DNA from: Candidatus Rifleibacteriota bacterium
GTDB lineage: Bacteria; Muiribacteriota; Ozemobacteria; Ozemobacterales; Ozemobacteraceae
Direction of reading: 5' to 3'
DNA: 39,625 bases
Assembly: GCA_018818125.1 (NCBI GenBank)
Contig: JAHISQ010000153.1
Span: 1-39,625, forward strand
Within the stretch, counting starts at the first letter, position 1, and every line of letters starts with the position of its first letter. The notes beneath the pieces are model-generated. The model was not told where the DNA came from, did no database searches, and saw only the letters and a list, made by a program, of their open reading frames with translations. This document shows, piece after piece, positions 16,531 through 27,200 of the stretch. Made by a program: the position numbers and the translations under genes.

Positions 16531-18855
16531 ATGGAAAACAGCAGCAATCAATATTATGTAGAATTATTTTCGGCTGCCTCTAAAGAAAAGAAACTCGACC
16601 TGTTGGCACGCATCACAGCGAAAAAAGACGAAACGCTTTTGCAGTTTCTAGTTACCTGTCTGGCCGACGAAAATTGGATAGTGCGGAAAACCGCAGCCGA
16701 AACGCTTAAAAGCTATGGCGACGCCGCTGTGGCGGTTTTGTCAGGGGCGCTCAACTCATACAATCAGGATGTTCAACACTGGTCACTCCAGATTCTTGGC
16801 GAGATTGGTCAGAAGGGTCTGCCAGCAATTCTGCGGGCCATGAAAAGCACTAATGACGAAATACGTTTTTTTGCCTGCTCTGCGCTTGGTAGCTCCCGAC
16901 TACCACAGGGTGTGACTATACTACTGCGCGCTCTTGGTGACGAGCGCTGGCGCGTTCGAAAATCAGCCTCAGATGCATTGGTGAAATATGGAGAAGCTGT
17001 TATAGCACCACTGCAACAAGTTTTAAAAGCCACCGAAGATGAAGACATCAGTTTCTGGGCAATAAAAACTCTCGGAAAGCTTGGCCCCAAAGCGCAGCGA
17101 TTTCTGCTTGACGCGCTGCGCAGCGGCGACAAACGCACACGTTACGTAATAGCGGCGGCGCTTGGAGAATCGGGTGATAAGAGAGTTATCAGAGTCCTTA
17201 TTGAGTCGCTCGCAGACCCCGACTGGACAATCCGCAAAAGTGCCACGATGGCGCTTGCAGAAATAGGCGACAATGCAGTAGACCTGATGCTTGAGTACCT
17301 GCGCGGGCCAAACGAAGACATCCGTGACGGTTGCCTGCGGGCTCTGGTAAAAGGCGGAAACCTGGGTCTACAGCGGCTGTTTGATGAAGTCATCAAAATG
17401 GACGACAACCACAGATTTTTAATTCGCAAGTCGATCGTCAAGATTGGCTCACGTGTAGTCGAGCCAGTAATGAGACTATTCAAGCTTTCTAACCCGGAAA
17501 TTTTAGCATTTGCGGCCTCTACACTTGGCGAAATCGGCAATCCGAGAGCAGTGCCGGTTCTAATTACCGGACTGTCGCACGAAGACTGGAACGTCAGACG
17601 CAGCAGCGCTTACGCCCTTATCGAAATTGGAGAACGCGGCGTAGAAAAGATTGCCGAAGCACTTAAAAGCCCGAATGACGATGTTCGCTACTGGGTCACC
17701 CGTATTCTCGAAAGCGTTGGCGAGCCTGGAGTACCATATCTGACCCGTGCTCTCAAAGACGCCAATCGCGAAATACGTTACTTCTCAGCACGAGCCCTGG
17801 GTTCAGCATTCGATCCTGCAGTTGCAAGATCACTGATAAATTCGCTGTCAGACGAAATCTGGAGCGTGCGAAAAGCGGCGGCTGAAAGCATTTGTCGTCT
17901 TGAAAATTTACCAATAGAAGAAATTCTCAGACATGTTGCCAGTGACAACGAAGACATCCGCCATTGGATCAACCAGATTCTCAAAGAAGTCGGACAACGT
18001 TTTCTTCCGCGCATAATAGAGGCCATGCGAAAAGGTGATCCTGAACTACGCCTTTGTGCGGTTCAGGGAGCTGGCTTGATTGAGGCTCCTGAGTTGATAG
18101 AGCCCCTCATATCGGCTTTACGTGACGATAGCGAGTGGGTGCGCACATACGCCGCAATTTCGCTGGGCCGAACCGGCGATCAACGTGCGATGATTCCGCT
18201 TATTCGCAGCTTTTCTGATCGCAACACCGACGTACATCGCAGTGTAAAGCAGGCTTTTGCCAAGCTTGGTGACAAGGTTTTCCAGGAACTGATCAAGTGT
18301 ATCGAGGGCGATGACAACGAATTGCGCAGCAACGCCGCCAAAGCACTTGCCGAGCTGCGCGAGGAACGTGGCATCGACCATATCGTCATGCTCCTGGAAG
18401 ACACTGACGAGAGCGTCAGAGCTGCTGCCGCTGAAGCTATCGGAAGTTTTCCGGGACACAAAAGCCGCGCTATTCTTCAAGATGCCCTTGCTGACCAGTC
18501 CATGAAAGTAAGACTGGCTACAATCAAGTCTTTTGGCGCAATGAACAGCGAATCCGACGCACTGGCGCTGATGAATCACTCAAGTAAAACCAAGGATCAG
18601 CGTGAAGCTCGCACCATCAAACGCACGATGGCAGAAATGGCTCAGGTAAACCCGGATCTGTTTATCAATCTGTTTTCTAACGAACATAGCTCAGTAAAGA
18701 GCCTTGCGCTTGAAGCACTTGCCGGAGCCGGTGTCGAGGTGCTTGCGCGCCTGACACAGGTTGCCGCCGAAACAGAGGATGACACCCTCGCCTTCTGGTG
18801 CAAAAAAGCGATAAAACAAATAAAAAGCCCCAGGGAGTCGATATTCTATGGCTGA
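16531..18855 (+). CDS. Large HEAT-repeat protein
   Basis: A 774-residue protein made of more than twenty HEAT (PBS-lyase type) repeats of about 30 residues, with no signal peptide or membrane segment, hence probably a cytosolic scaffold. Every third repeat carries a Trp-x-(V/I)-R-(K/R)-(S/T/A) signature: W49, W140, W232, W353, W444, and W536 in a weaker form. The repeat after it usually carries a 'DIRxW' form (for example 'DVQHW', 'DISFW', 'DVRYW', 'DIRHW'). The array is therefore built of three-repeat units of 91-92 residues, with one four-repeat unit of 121. The ATG at 16531 has AAAGGA 7 nt before it; the frame opens earlier but overlaps cdaR. Its stop overlaps the dprA start by 8 nt (ATGGCTGA). 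Function unknown; the context links it to c-di-AMP and DNA processing genes. Confidence 0.88.
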   Translation: MENSSNQYYVELFSAASKEKKLDLLARITAKKDETLLQFLVTCLADENWIVRKTAAETLKSYGDAAVAVLSGALNSYNQDVQHWSLQILGEIGQKGLPAILRAMKSTNDEIRFFACSALGSSRLPQGVTILLRALGDERWRVRKSASDALVKYGEAVIAPLQQVLKATEDEDISFWAIKTLGKLGPKAQRFLLDALRSGDKRTRYVIAAALGESGDKRVIRVLIESLADPDWTIRKSATMALAEIGDNAVDLMLEYLRGPNEDIRDGCLRALVKGGNLGLQRLFDEVIKMDDNHRFLIRKSIVKIGSRVVEPVMRLFKLSNPEILAFAASTLGEIGNPRAVPVLITGLSHEDWNVRRSSAYALIEIGERGVEKIAEALKSPNDDVRYWVTRILESVGEPGVPYLTRALKDANREIRYFSARALGSAFDPAVARSLINSLSDEIWSVRKAAAESICRLENLPIEEILRHVASDNEDIRHWINQILKEVGQRFLPRIIEAMRKGDPELRLCAVQGAGLIEAPELIEPLISALRDDSEWVRTYAAISLGRTGDQRAMIPLIRSFSDRNTDVHRSVKQAFAKLGDKVFQELIKCIEGDDNELRSNAAKALAELREERGIDHIVMLLEDTDESVRAAAAEAIGSFPGHKSRAILQDALADQSMKVRLATIKSFGAMNSESDALALMNHSSKTKDQREARTIKRTMAEMAQVNPDLFINLFSNEHSSVKSLALEALAGAGVEVLARLTQVAAETEDDTLAFWCKKAIKQIKSPRESIFYG

Positions 18856-19990
18856 GGCCAGACATACAGGCAAAAATTTCAGCCAGCAGAAAGCCTGGCT
18901 GCAACTGGCCAATATGAGCTGGCTTGGCTCAACGATCAGAGCTGGTTTGCTCAAGGAATTCGGCAGCCCTTTGCGTGCCTTTACAGCAAGCAAAGGTGAA
19001 CTACTCAAGGTTAAAGGCTGGGATTTCGTTAAGATCGACCGCTTCATGGCGCAAGCAGCTAGAACTGAACCAATATGCTTACCTGAACTGCTCGAACAAA
19101 AGCAAACCCGCATGATTTGTTTTGACGAAGATGAATACCCACCATTGTTGCGAGAAATTCCCGACTCGCCACCGGTCCTCTTTATAAAAGGACAGATCAG
19201 CAACCCGACAGCGCCGGCAATCGCAATTGTCGGTGCCCGCAATGGCACCCAGATGGGCTACGACCTTGCGCGTGACTTCGCTTTTCGTCTCGCCGAAGCC
19301 GGATTCACAATTGTAAGCGGCCTGGCGCTTGGCATCGACACGCATGCCCATCGCGGAGCCATCGAAGCCAACGCCACCACTATAGCCGTGCTCGCCAACG
19401 GGCCGGACGTCATTTACCCACGCGGGAACCGGCGCATTCGCGATGCCATTCTCAAAAACGGCGCGATCATATCTGAATACCCGCCCGGCGTCATTGCCAG
19501 ACCCTGGCACTTTCCGATTCGTAATCGCATAATCTCGGGAATGTGTCTTGCAACTCTGGTCGTCGAAGCGAGTGCGCGGAGCGGCTCGTTGATCACTGCC
19601 AGATTCGCAGGCGAACAGAATCGCGAGATATTCGCCCTTCCAGGCATCAGTGGCGCCGCCACTTCTGAAGGCACGCTCAGTCTGCTGGAAGATGGCGCTT
19701 TAATGGTTACAGACCCAGAAGAGATCATTGAGTATTATGCCGCCTTGCTGCCTGATAAAAAAAATCTTGAAAAAATTGACGATTTTGATGATCTTACTGA
19801 TGAAGAAAAAAAATTACTTGCTGCACTGGCCTCTGAGCCTGTATCTATAGACGTACTCTTGGAGTCTGGCTGGCCGCGAGAAAGATTGTTTTCTTTACTT
19901 TTGCAGCTCGAAATGAGAGATTATCTGGTAAAACTTCAGGGAAACATATACCAGACCAGAAATAAAGCATCGTTAAAAGGTAGGCTATGA
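18848..19990 (+). CDS. dprA: DNA processing protein DprA/Smf
   Basis: A 380-residue DprA, which loads RecA on incoming single-stranded DNA during transformation in competent species and is widely kept elsewhere. The Rossmann-like core is shown by 'IAIVGARNGTQMGYDLARDF', 'IVSGLALGIDTHAHRGAI', 'VLANGPDVIYPRGNRRI', 'NRIISGMC' and 'VVEASARSGSLITARFA'. The N-terminal region resembles a SAM/helix-hairpin domain, and the last 65 residues look like the DprA winged helix. The start overlaps the HEAT gene end by 8 nt, and the stop overlaps smg by 4 nt. It is complete and of typical length. Confidence 0.96.
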   Translation: MAEARHTGKNFSQQKAWLQLANMSWLGSTIRAGLLKEFGSPLRAFTASKGELLKVKGWDFVKIDRFMAQAARTEPICLPELLEQKQTRMICFDEDEYPPLLREIPDSPPVLFIKGQISNPTAPAIAIVGARNGTQMGYDLARDFAFRLAEAGFTIVSGLALGIDTHAHRGAIEANATTIAVLANGPDVIYPRGNRRIRDAILKNGAIISEYPPGVIARPWHFPIRNRIISGMCLATLVVEASARSGSLITARFAGEQNREIFALPGISGAATSEGTLSLLEDGALMVTDPEEIIEYYAALLPDKKNLEKIDDFDDLTDEEKKLLAALASEPVSIDVLLESGWPRERLFSLLLQLEMRDYLVKLQGNIYQTRNKASLKGRL

Positions 19991-20475
19991 ATAACATTAA
20001 AAGCCCGTTAACAAACATAATGAAAATTATGAATATTGTTATCAAACGCATAGAGACAAGCGGAGTCGAGGAAAAAGACCCGATAGTCAGCAAATTGCTC
20101 GAAAAGGGTTATCGCATCGACGATATAGATACCGCCATGAATCTGGTGTCTATGCTTACCTCACGTGTAGATCCGATTGTCAGAGTAAGTAACCGTGAAT
20201 GTTCTGCAGCCGGGGAACCACGTGGAGTCAGGCATTTGCATGCCAGTGAAGCGGTGCGATTGTCTCCAGATGCACAGCAGCTCATGCTCAAGCTCGTCGA
20301 AGATGGCATAATCTCGCAACTGCACTTTGAAAAGGCACTAGAATACATATGGAAAAACGATCTGCGCCATGTTTCAGCAAGTCGCATGGAGCTGATAATA
20401 CTGATGAGCAAACCCATGTCGGAGATGGAAACAGAAGGTGCCGACCTTATTCAACATTCCATAGAACTGCACTGA
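19987..20475 (+). CDS. smg: Smg (DUF494)-like protein
   Basis: A 162-residue protein, the size of proteobacterial Smg (DUF494), which lies between dprA and topA in those genomes just as here. The N-terminal half has a short helical module ('LLEKGYRIDDIDTAMNLVSML'), and the C-terminal half fits the Smg pattern ('LSPDAQQLMLKLVEDGIISQLHFEKALEYI', then 'MELIILMSK'). The middle is variable. The function of Smg is unknown. The 4-nt overlap with dprA (ATGA) and 3-nt gap to topA imply coupled translation. The assignment relies on position plus partial sequence resemblance, so moderate confidence. Confidence 0.65.
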   Translation: MNNIKSPLTNIMKIMNIVIKRIETSGVEEKDPIVSKLLEKGYRIDDIDTAMNLVSMLTSRVDPIVRVSNRECSAAGEPRGVRHLHASEAVRLSPDAQQLMLKLVEDGIISQLHFEKALEYIWKNDLRHVSASRMELIILMSKPMSEMETEGADLIQHSIELH

Positions 20476-20478
20476 ACC

Positions 20479-22815
20479 ATGACTAAAAACCTGATAATTG
20501 TCGAATCGCCCGGTAAAATCAAAACACTTTCCAAATTTCTCGGAAAAGAATTTGTAGTAGAAGCCAGCAAAGGGCATGTAATTGACCTGCCACCATCTCG
20601 ATTTGGTGTAAGCCCGGAAAACGGCTTTGTGCCAGATTTTCATGTAGTTAAAGACCGCAAAGAAGTTATTCTCCGACTACAGAAACTGGCACGCAGCGTA
20701 GACCGCGTTTACCTGGCACCAGACCCTGACCGCGAAGGCGAAGCGATCAGTTGGCATCTTGCCAACCTGCTCAACATCGACCCGCTCTCAGATTGTCGCA
20801 TAACCTTTAACTCGATCACCCGTGAAGATGTCTTAAAATCTCTTCAAAACCCGCGTTCGATTGATTTTCCGCTGGTTAATGCCCAGCAGTCACGCAGAAT
20901 TCTTGACCGGCTGGTTGGCTACAAACTTTCGCCGCTTCTCTGGCAAAAAATCTGCCTGGGACTGTCAGCAGGACGCGTGCAGTCTGTTGCAATGGCATTG
21001 ATCTGTCGGCGCGAAAAAGAGATCCTGGCTTTCACTCCAGAAGAATTCTGGACTATCGATGCCGAGCTCAAAACTTCTTCCAACCGCAAGTTTCAGGTCA
21101 AGCTGGTCAAACAGGCCGGCAAAAAGACGACTGTTCCTGATAAAGCAAGCGCCGATAGAATTCTCGAAACAATAAAAACAGCAGAGCTGGTAGCCACTGC
21201 AGTCAACAGTCGAGAGCGTCGTCAGACGCCGCCGCCGCCGTTTATTACCAGCACTCTACAGGCCGAAGCAGCTCAGAAGTTTTCGTTCACGCCGCGACGC
21301 ACCATGTCGGTTGCGCAAAAGCTTTACGAAGGTGTTGAACTCGGCAAAGACGGTCAGGTCGGTCTGATCACCTACATGCGAACCGACTCGGTCAGAATTG
21401 CACCCGAAGGGCTTGCTGAGCTCGACGAATACCTTAAAGACAATTACAGCAACGATTATCTGCTTAAAACCCGCCGCCAGTTCAAGCTGAAAAAAGGCGC
21501 ACAGGATGCGCACGAAGCGATCAGACCAACATCAGTCATGCGCACACCTGAAAAAATGGCACCATGGCTCAAGCCAGAGCAACTAAAGCTCTACTCCCTG
21601 ATCTGGAAACGCTACGCTGCTTCTCAGATGGCTGAAGCCATTTACAAAGTCGGCACCATCGATGTTGATGTCGAAGGCAATCTGCTACAGGCCAGCGGCA
21701 CCACTATGGTATTCGACGGTTTTACGGCTCTCTATGCGATTTCACGCGAAGAAGACGAACCGGTCGAAGTTGACGCCGACGGCAAACAGAAGTTGCCGCC
21801 CATAGAACAGGGCGCACAGCTGCAGCTGTGCAGTGTTAGAGGCGATCAGAATTTTACCGCACCACCACCGCGTTACAGCGAATCCTCTCTGATCAAAACC
21901 CTGGAAAAAGAAGGCATCGGCCGTCCAAGTACCTATGCAACTATTGTCGATACCATTCAACAGCGCCGTTATGTGCGCAAACTTGAAGGACGCCTGCATC
22001 CCTCTGATTCGGCGTTTGTTGTCAACCATATTCTCGAAACCTGCTTTGCTGACATAATCGACCCAAGTTTTACCGCAAGCATGGAAAACTCACTCGATCG
22101 CATAGAAGAAGGTGAAGTTGACTGGGTGCATGTATTGAGCGACTTTTACGAGCCATTCGTCAAAGACCTTAAACGCGCAGAAGCTGATATTGAAAGAGTC
22201 CAGATCGACTCTGACATAAATTGCGAAAAATGCGGAGCAATAATGGTGGTCAGGCTTGGGCGAAGCGGCAAATTTCTCGCCTGTTCTGCATATCCAGTCT
22301 GCAAGTCGACAATCAATATTCCCGAAGAGCTGATGCTGTTTGCTCATGGTATACCCAAGGGGCCGATGGCAATGGCAGAATTACTCAGTCAGTTTGGAAC
22401 CGAGGATAAAGGCGATAGCGAGCCGATCGACGAGAAGTGCGACAAATGCGGATCGGCGATGCATATCCGCAGCGGCCGTTTTGGCCGTTTCATTGCCTGC
22501 ACCAATTATCCGGAGTGCAAAAATACCCGTCCAATCGTTAAAGACATTGGCGTCGTCTGCCCCAAACCAGACTGCACCGGCAAAATGCTGGAAAAGAAGT
22601 CTAAACGCGGGCGATTATTTTATGGATGTTCAAATTATCCCGAATGCAACCTGACGACATGGGCCATACCGACTGGAGAGCTTTGTCCCGAGTGTAAAGC
22701 ACCCTTGGTATGGCACAGCACCAAAAAAGCGGGAAAATATATCAAATGTTCTGGCAAGGGCTGCAAATACAAATTAGTCCCGGAAGGCATTGAAAATGAC
22801 GAGCAGGAAGAATAA
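20479..22815 (+). CDS. topA: DNA topoisomerase I
   Basis: A 778-residue type IA topoisomerase that relaxes negative supercoils. The TOPRIM domain is N-terminal ('LIIVESPGKIKTLSKFLG', 'APDPDREGEAISWHL'). The active-site tyrosine is Y299 in 'GLITYMRTDSVRI', and 'GIGRPSTYATIV' closes the core. The C-terminus has four Cys4 zinc-ribbon modules, each with a C-x2-C or C-x4-C knuckle and a 'C-x3-YP-x-C'-like partner, the last one degenerate ('CSGKGC'). The ATG at 20479 follows smg by 3 nt. The trmFO start lies inside the last 20 nt of this gene. Confidence 0.97.
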   Translation: MTKNLIIVESPGKIKTLSKFLGKEFVVEASKGHVIDLPPSRFGVSPENGFVPDFHVVKDRKEVILRLQKLARSVDRVYLAPDPDREGEAISWHLANLLNIDPLSDCRITFNSITREDVLKSLQNPRSIDFPLVNAQQSRRILDRLVGYKLSPLLWQKICLGLSAGRVQSVAMALICRREKEILAFTPEEFWTIDAELKTSSNRKFQVKLVKQAGKKTTVPDKASADRILETIKTAELVATAVNSRERRQTPPPPFITSTLQAEAAQKFSFTPRRTMSVAQKLYEGVELGKDGQVGLITYMRTDSVRIAPEGLAELDEYLKDNYSNDYLLKTRRQFKLKKGAQDAHEAIRPTSVMRTPEKMAPWLKPEQLKLYSLIWKRYAASQMAEAIYKVGTIDVDVEGNLLQASGTTMVFDGFTALYAISREEDEPVEVDADGKQKLPPIEQGAQLQLCSVRGDQNFTAPPPRYSESSLIKTLEKEGIGRPSTYATIVDTIQQRRYVRKLEGRLHPSDSAFVVNHILETCFADIIDPSFTASMENSLDRIEEGEVDWVHVLSDFYEPFVKDLKRAEADIERVQIDSDINCEKCGAIMVVRLGRSGKFLACSAYPVCKSTINIPEELMLFAHGIPKGPMAMAELLSQFGTEDKGDSEPIDEKCDKCGSAMHIRSGRFGRFIACTNYPECKNTRPIVKDIGVVCPKPDCTGKMLEKKSKRGRLFYGCSNYPECNLTTWAIPTGELCPECKAPLVWHSTKKAGKYIKCSGKGCKYKLVPEGIENDEQEE

Positions 22816-24130
22816 CACCATTGGAATAACTGTACTGGGTGCAGGTTTGGCCGGCACCGAAGCTGTTTACCAGCTGATTCGACGCCAGATACCGGTTCGC
22901 CTTGTCGAAATGCGTCCTAAACAAAATACTGGCGCCCACACCACCGATCAATTTGCCGAGCTGGTCTGCAGCAATTCGGTCGGCAGTAATCTTCCCGACC
23001 GCGCCTCAGGGCTGCTCAAAGAAGAACTGCGTCTGCTTGGCAGCTATTTCATGGATGTTGCTTACAAATACCGCGTTCCGGCCGGCAATGCGCTGGCAGT
23101 AGATCGCGGCGCGTTTTCCCGTGAGATTACCCGCTATTTAAGAGGGCATACACTGGTTGATTTTGTCAATGACGAAGCGACCGAAATACCAGATGATGAC
23201 GGCCTGGTAATTGTTGCTACCGGCCCACTCACTTCTCCAGCTCTTCTACAGAGCATTCAGAAGAAACTTGGTGTCGCGCAGCTCGAATTTTTCGATGCGA
23301 TTGCGCCGCTGGTTGCTACCGACAGCATCAATAAGGATATTACGTTCAAAGCTGATCGTTACGGCGAAGGCGAAAAGGGTGACTACATAAACTGCCCGAT
23401 GAACAAGGATCAGTATCTGGCCTTCGTCGACGCACTGCTCAAGGCTGAACGCATTGATCTGTCGAAGCTTGAAAAAGCAGAGCGCAAAAAGTTTTTCAGT
23501 GCCTGCCAGCCCGTTGAGATTATTGCTGAATCCGGCATTGATTCTCTACGCTTCGGGCCGATGAAGCCAGTTGGACTGGTTGATCCGGCCACCGGACAGC
23601 GCCCTTACGCAGCTGTACAGTTGCGCCAAGACAATCTGCTGGCGAGCCTCTACAATCTGGTCGGCTTTCAGACCAATCTGAAGCACACTGAGCAAAAGCG
23701 GGTGTTCAGTATGATCCCCGGTCTCGAAAAGGCCGAGTTTGTCAGACTCGGGCAGATGCATCGCAACTCTTATATCAACTCGCCAAAACTACTCACCCAA
23801 ACCCTGCAGCTCAAAAAAGATTCGCGCATTTTCTTCGCCGGCCAACTCTGCGGCGTCGAGGGCTACACCGAATCAGCAGCCACCGGCCTGGTCGCCGGCA
23901 TGAACGCTGTGCGCATCATACAAGGCAAGGAACCAATGGTGTTTCCGCCGCAAACCATGATTGGCTCACTGCTGAATTATATAACCTATGATGGGCACAA
24001 AGACTTTCACCCGATGAACGCTAATTTCGGCATTTTCACCGGCGAAGTTGGCCTCAAAGGCGATCTGCGCAAAGAACAGATCATCAGACAAGCACGCCGC
24101 CAGTTCAGAGAATTCTGTGACGCCCTCTGA
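22796..24130 (+). CDS. trmFO: Folate-dependent tRNA m5U54 methyltransferase TrmFO
   Basis: A 444-residue flavoprotein that methylates U54 of tRNA using methylenetetrahydrofolate. The FAD-binding Rossmann motif is 'VLGAGLAGTEA' (GxGxxG at 15-20). The family signatures 'ELVCSNSVGSNLPDRASGLLKEELR', 'FDAIAPLV', 'RFGPMKPVGL', 'QLCGVEGYTESAATGLVAGMNA' and 'IGSLLNYIT' are all present. The ATG at 22796 has GGAAGG 8 nt before it and overlaps topA by 20 nt; an in-frame TTG at 22790 is too close to that site. The topA-trmFO order is common in Firmicutes and several other phyla, where xerC and hslVU often follow; here the operon ends at a terminator. Confidence 0.97.
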   Translation: MTSRKNNTIGITVLGAGLAGTEAVYQLIRRQIPVRLVEMRPKQNTGAHTTDQFAELVCSNSVGSNLPDRASGLLKEELRLLGSYFMDVAYKYRVPAGNALAVDRGAFSREITRYLRGHTLVDFVNDEATEIPDDDGLVIVATGPLTSPALLQSIQKKLGVAQLEFFDAIAPLVATDSINKDITFKADRYGEGEKGDYINCPMNKDQYLAFVDALLKAERIDLSKLEKAERKKFFSACQPVEIIAESGIDSLRFGPMKPVGLVDPATGQRPYAAVQLRQDNLLASLYNLVGFQTNLKHTEQKRVFSMIPGLEKAEFVRLGQMHRNSYINSPKLLTQTLQLKKDSRIFFAGQLCGVEGYTESAATGLVAGMNAVRIIQGKEPMVFPPQTMIGSLLNYITYDGHKDFHPMNANFGIFTGEVGLKGDLRKEQIIRQARRQFREFCDAL

Positions 24131-24144
24131 CATTAATCAACCAT

Positions 24145-24182
24145 AAAAAAAAGGCGCCAACTTCGGTTGGTGCCTTTTTTTT
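24145..24182 (+). terminator. Terminator of the dapA-trmFO operon
   Basis: An A8-GGCGCCAAC stem pairs with GTTGGTGCC-T8 (24145-24161 with 24166-24182, one G-T wobble) around a UUCG tetraloop. The symmetric A and T tracts would allow it to work in both directions. Confidence 0.93.
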
Positions 24183-24221
24183 ATTGGCCTGGTTAAAATG
24201 GCAGCGCAAATACACTAAAAG

Positions 24222-24256
24222 CAGGCCGTGCGACTCAAATTGAGTCGCACGGCCTG
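24222..24256 (-). terminator. Terminator of the lipoprotein gene
   Basis: A perfect 17-base inverted repeat (24222-24238 with 24240-24256) lies 23 nt beyond the stop of the leftward lipoprotein gene. Read leftward it is followed by CTTTT, a short U-tract. Confidence 0.7.
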
Positions 24257-24279
24257 AAGAATTCTTGAATTTTAGGCTG

Positions 24280-27200
24280 CTACTTGTTGGGTCCGCTCAA
24301 CCAGTTTGTCATCCCGCTACGAATAAGGTGAACGCGATTATTCCCAGATTCGAGAATAAACAGGTCGTTGCCTGAACAGAACATCCCTTCTGGAGTATTA
24401 AACAATCCTGCTGCAGAACCAGCCGTCGCACCACCAAAGGCCATCTGGAAAATACTTTTTCCAGTTCCGTCAATGTAATAAACAGAAATTTTACTGTCGT
24501 CGCCAAGAGTCAACAGGTAATTTCCGCTGATGGCCATATCGACTGGCGCAGTTGCAGTAGTTACAATTGGATTGCCCAGTGAATAATCAAGATACCTGAC
24601 AACGCGGTCATTAATTCTGTCTGCGGCAAAAACCTTGCCGACGAGAGGATTGCCATCCAGACATCTGACTCGCGAAAGTCCATTAAAGGTTACTCCATCC
24701 GCTGCGGTGAGACTCCCTTCAAGAGCCTTGTTCGCCGGACTGAACTTGAGCAGTTCGTTGCCACCAACAGTAATATAGCCAATGGTTTTGTCGGTGGGAT
24801 GAACAGACACGCTTGTAGCTCCATTAATGCCACCAAGATTATATACAGTAGGAGAAGCCGGGTCTGAAACCAGCAAATGGTTACCGCCAAAAGTTCCCAG
24901 AGCCAGGAGCTTAGTGTCATATATAACAGCTGCATTTGCTGTAGCCAACGAATAAGCAACCCCAGCAGTTGTCGTCGCCAGAACGTAATCCTTTTCGAAA
25001 GCCAGATACGGATTAAGACCATCTTCGAAATTAAAAACCTTGAGAAGTCGACCACCAGCTCCAGCAGCACTTCTAGTAATAATAAGCTGTTTGTCTTTTC
25101 CGTGCAGATATACCAGGTCACTGCCGGTCGCGATGTCTAACAAACGACTTTGCCATACATGGAAAACAGTCTTATAAGTTGCACTGGCCTGATCTTCAAA
25201 ATCAGTAGCGAAAGAATCATATATTCTTACAGTAACAGTCGCCAGACCAAGCGGAAAGAGCTGCGAAACAGACGAACCTGTACCAAAAGGAACTTCTATA
25301 GGACCATCCTGAAAAAACCATTTAATGTTGGCAGCAGGCACGGCACCACCATATTCATCGTCATCGGTGGCCATGGTCATGGTTATGTTCATTGAAGAGT
25401 TTGTCGACAAAAATACCGGCACATCTTCTGGTGCAGTAGCATACTGGTTAGTAACATCAAATGTCAGATTACCTACCGGCAAACTGTTTACCAGAATCAT
25501 TTTCTCGCTGCTTGAAGCAAGGCCAAAACGATCGGTGACTTTGCAGGTAATCAGATGCGAGCCTGAGGCCAGATTCGAAACATTGTAGGGATTGCCCACG
25601 CCAATCGTCGTAGTAGCGCCATTCAGCTGAGAATACCAGGTAGCGGTAAGAACATCACTGGGATCAGGATCAGTCAGAGTTGCCTGCAAAGCAATAGATT
25701 CACCCAGATCAAATCTCACGTCTGAAGTCGGGGAGTCAATCGTAACACTGGGTGCTACGTTCACATAAAACAGAGATTTGGTAGAACTGGCCTTGCCAGA
25801 TATGTCTTTGCCGGTAAGTGTCAGGACATGCGCACCAATATTAGTGAAAGAGGCAATAAAACTGCTTTTCCCGAAGGCTATTGTCTCAGTTGCCGCGCTG
25901 GTACTCCACAGTTCCCATCCCATGGTAGAGGCTAAGACAGGAAAGCCGTCAAGACCTAGACCACTACCAGAAACGAGTATAGAAGCACTTGCAAGCACAG
26001 ATGTGCCAGAGGCAGGTGACGCGATGGTCATGGTCGGACCCGTGTTGGTAACGGTAACCCGCACAGTAGTAATTGGCGAAACGCCGCCCTTGCTGTCTAT
26101 TGCGCTGAGCTGAATGACATTCAGTCCTTCCGGCAGAGTATTAGTGGCTATGCCGCTCACACCAACCCGAGTGCCTATTGGCGCCGGAAAAAGCCAGGTT
26201 AACGCTGAAGCTGGTAATGCGCCATCTTCAGTATCGATAGCCGAGCCATTGAAGTTTATGACAGAGCCGATCTGAACAGTCGTATTATTTGCCGGGCTGC
26301 TAATGGTAGCGGTCGGTGCAAAGTTTACTCTGAACCCTACAACTGCGGTAGCAGAAGCCTGGTATTTGTCGCTTGCCCGCAACATGACAGAATAATTTCC
26401 CGGGACGGTGGGCAGGGTATAAGAAAAACTTGCTGAACCGCTCATTGGCGCGCCATAGTTAACCTGCCCCGGTGCTTTTACATACCATGTCAGCGCACTG
26501 GCTGTCAGCTCACCCTCTTCGGGATCATGCGCTCTTCCTGAGATTGTGATTTTTTCTGATGGCACAAACAGCTGATTGGCGGTCGGCGTAAGAATTTCCA
26601 CTTCATCTGGAGCCTGATTAGTATCCTGTGCTGGATCTTTGACAACGTTAAAAACCCGCGAATAAGAGGCCAATCCACCCTTTCTGTCGTTTACGTTTAC
26701 TATGATCTGAACGTCTGAAGGTGCAGCGACAACTGGTGCTTTCCAGCCTATAGTCAGACCAGATTGTCCCGACAGAACTCCAGCTGCGGCGGTTGGCGAT
26801 GCTGTCCATGTCAGCGTAAGAGCATCGCCATTACTGTCTGTGGCATTAGCACTTAGTATGTAGCTCAGGCCGCTGACGAAGGAAGATGAATTTGCATTTA
26901 TACTTGTGACTGTGGGTGCAACATTAGGCGCATAGACGCCAGTGCCGACGACGACCAGCGCGCTCGACCTGGAACGCAAACCGCCACTGTCGGTGACGGT
27001 GAAGGTGATGGTGGCCAGCGCATTTTCGCCTGGCGCTATCCAGGCCGCGGTAAGACTGTTGAGGCTGCCGGAAAAAGCACCAAGCGTTGAGGTCCAACTG
27101 TAACTATCGCTGTCAAGAGTCTGATCAGGATCGCTGGCAGTTGCGGAAAGTGCAATCGATACACCCGGGGACACAGCATATTTTGAGGCAACAAGAGTCG

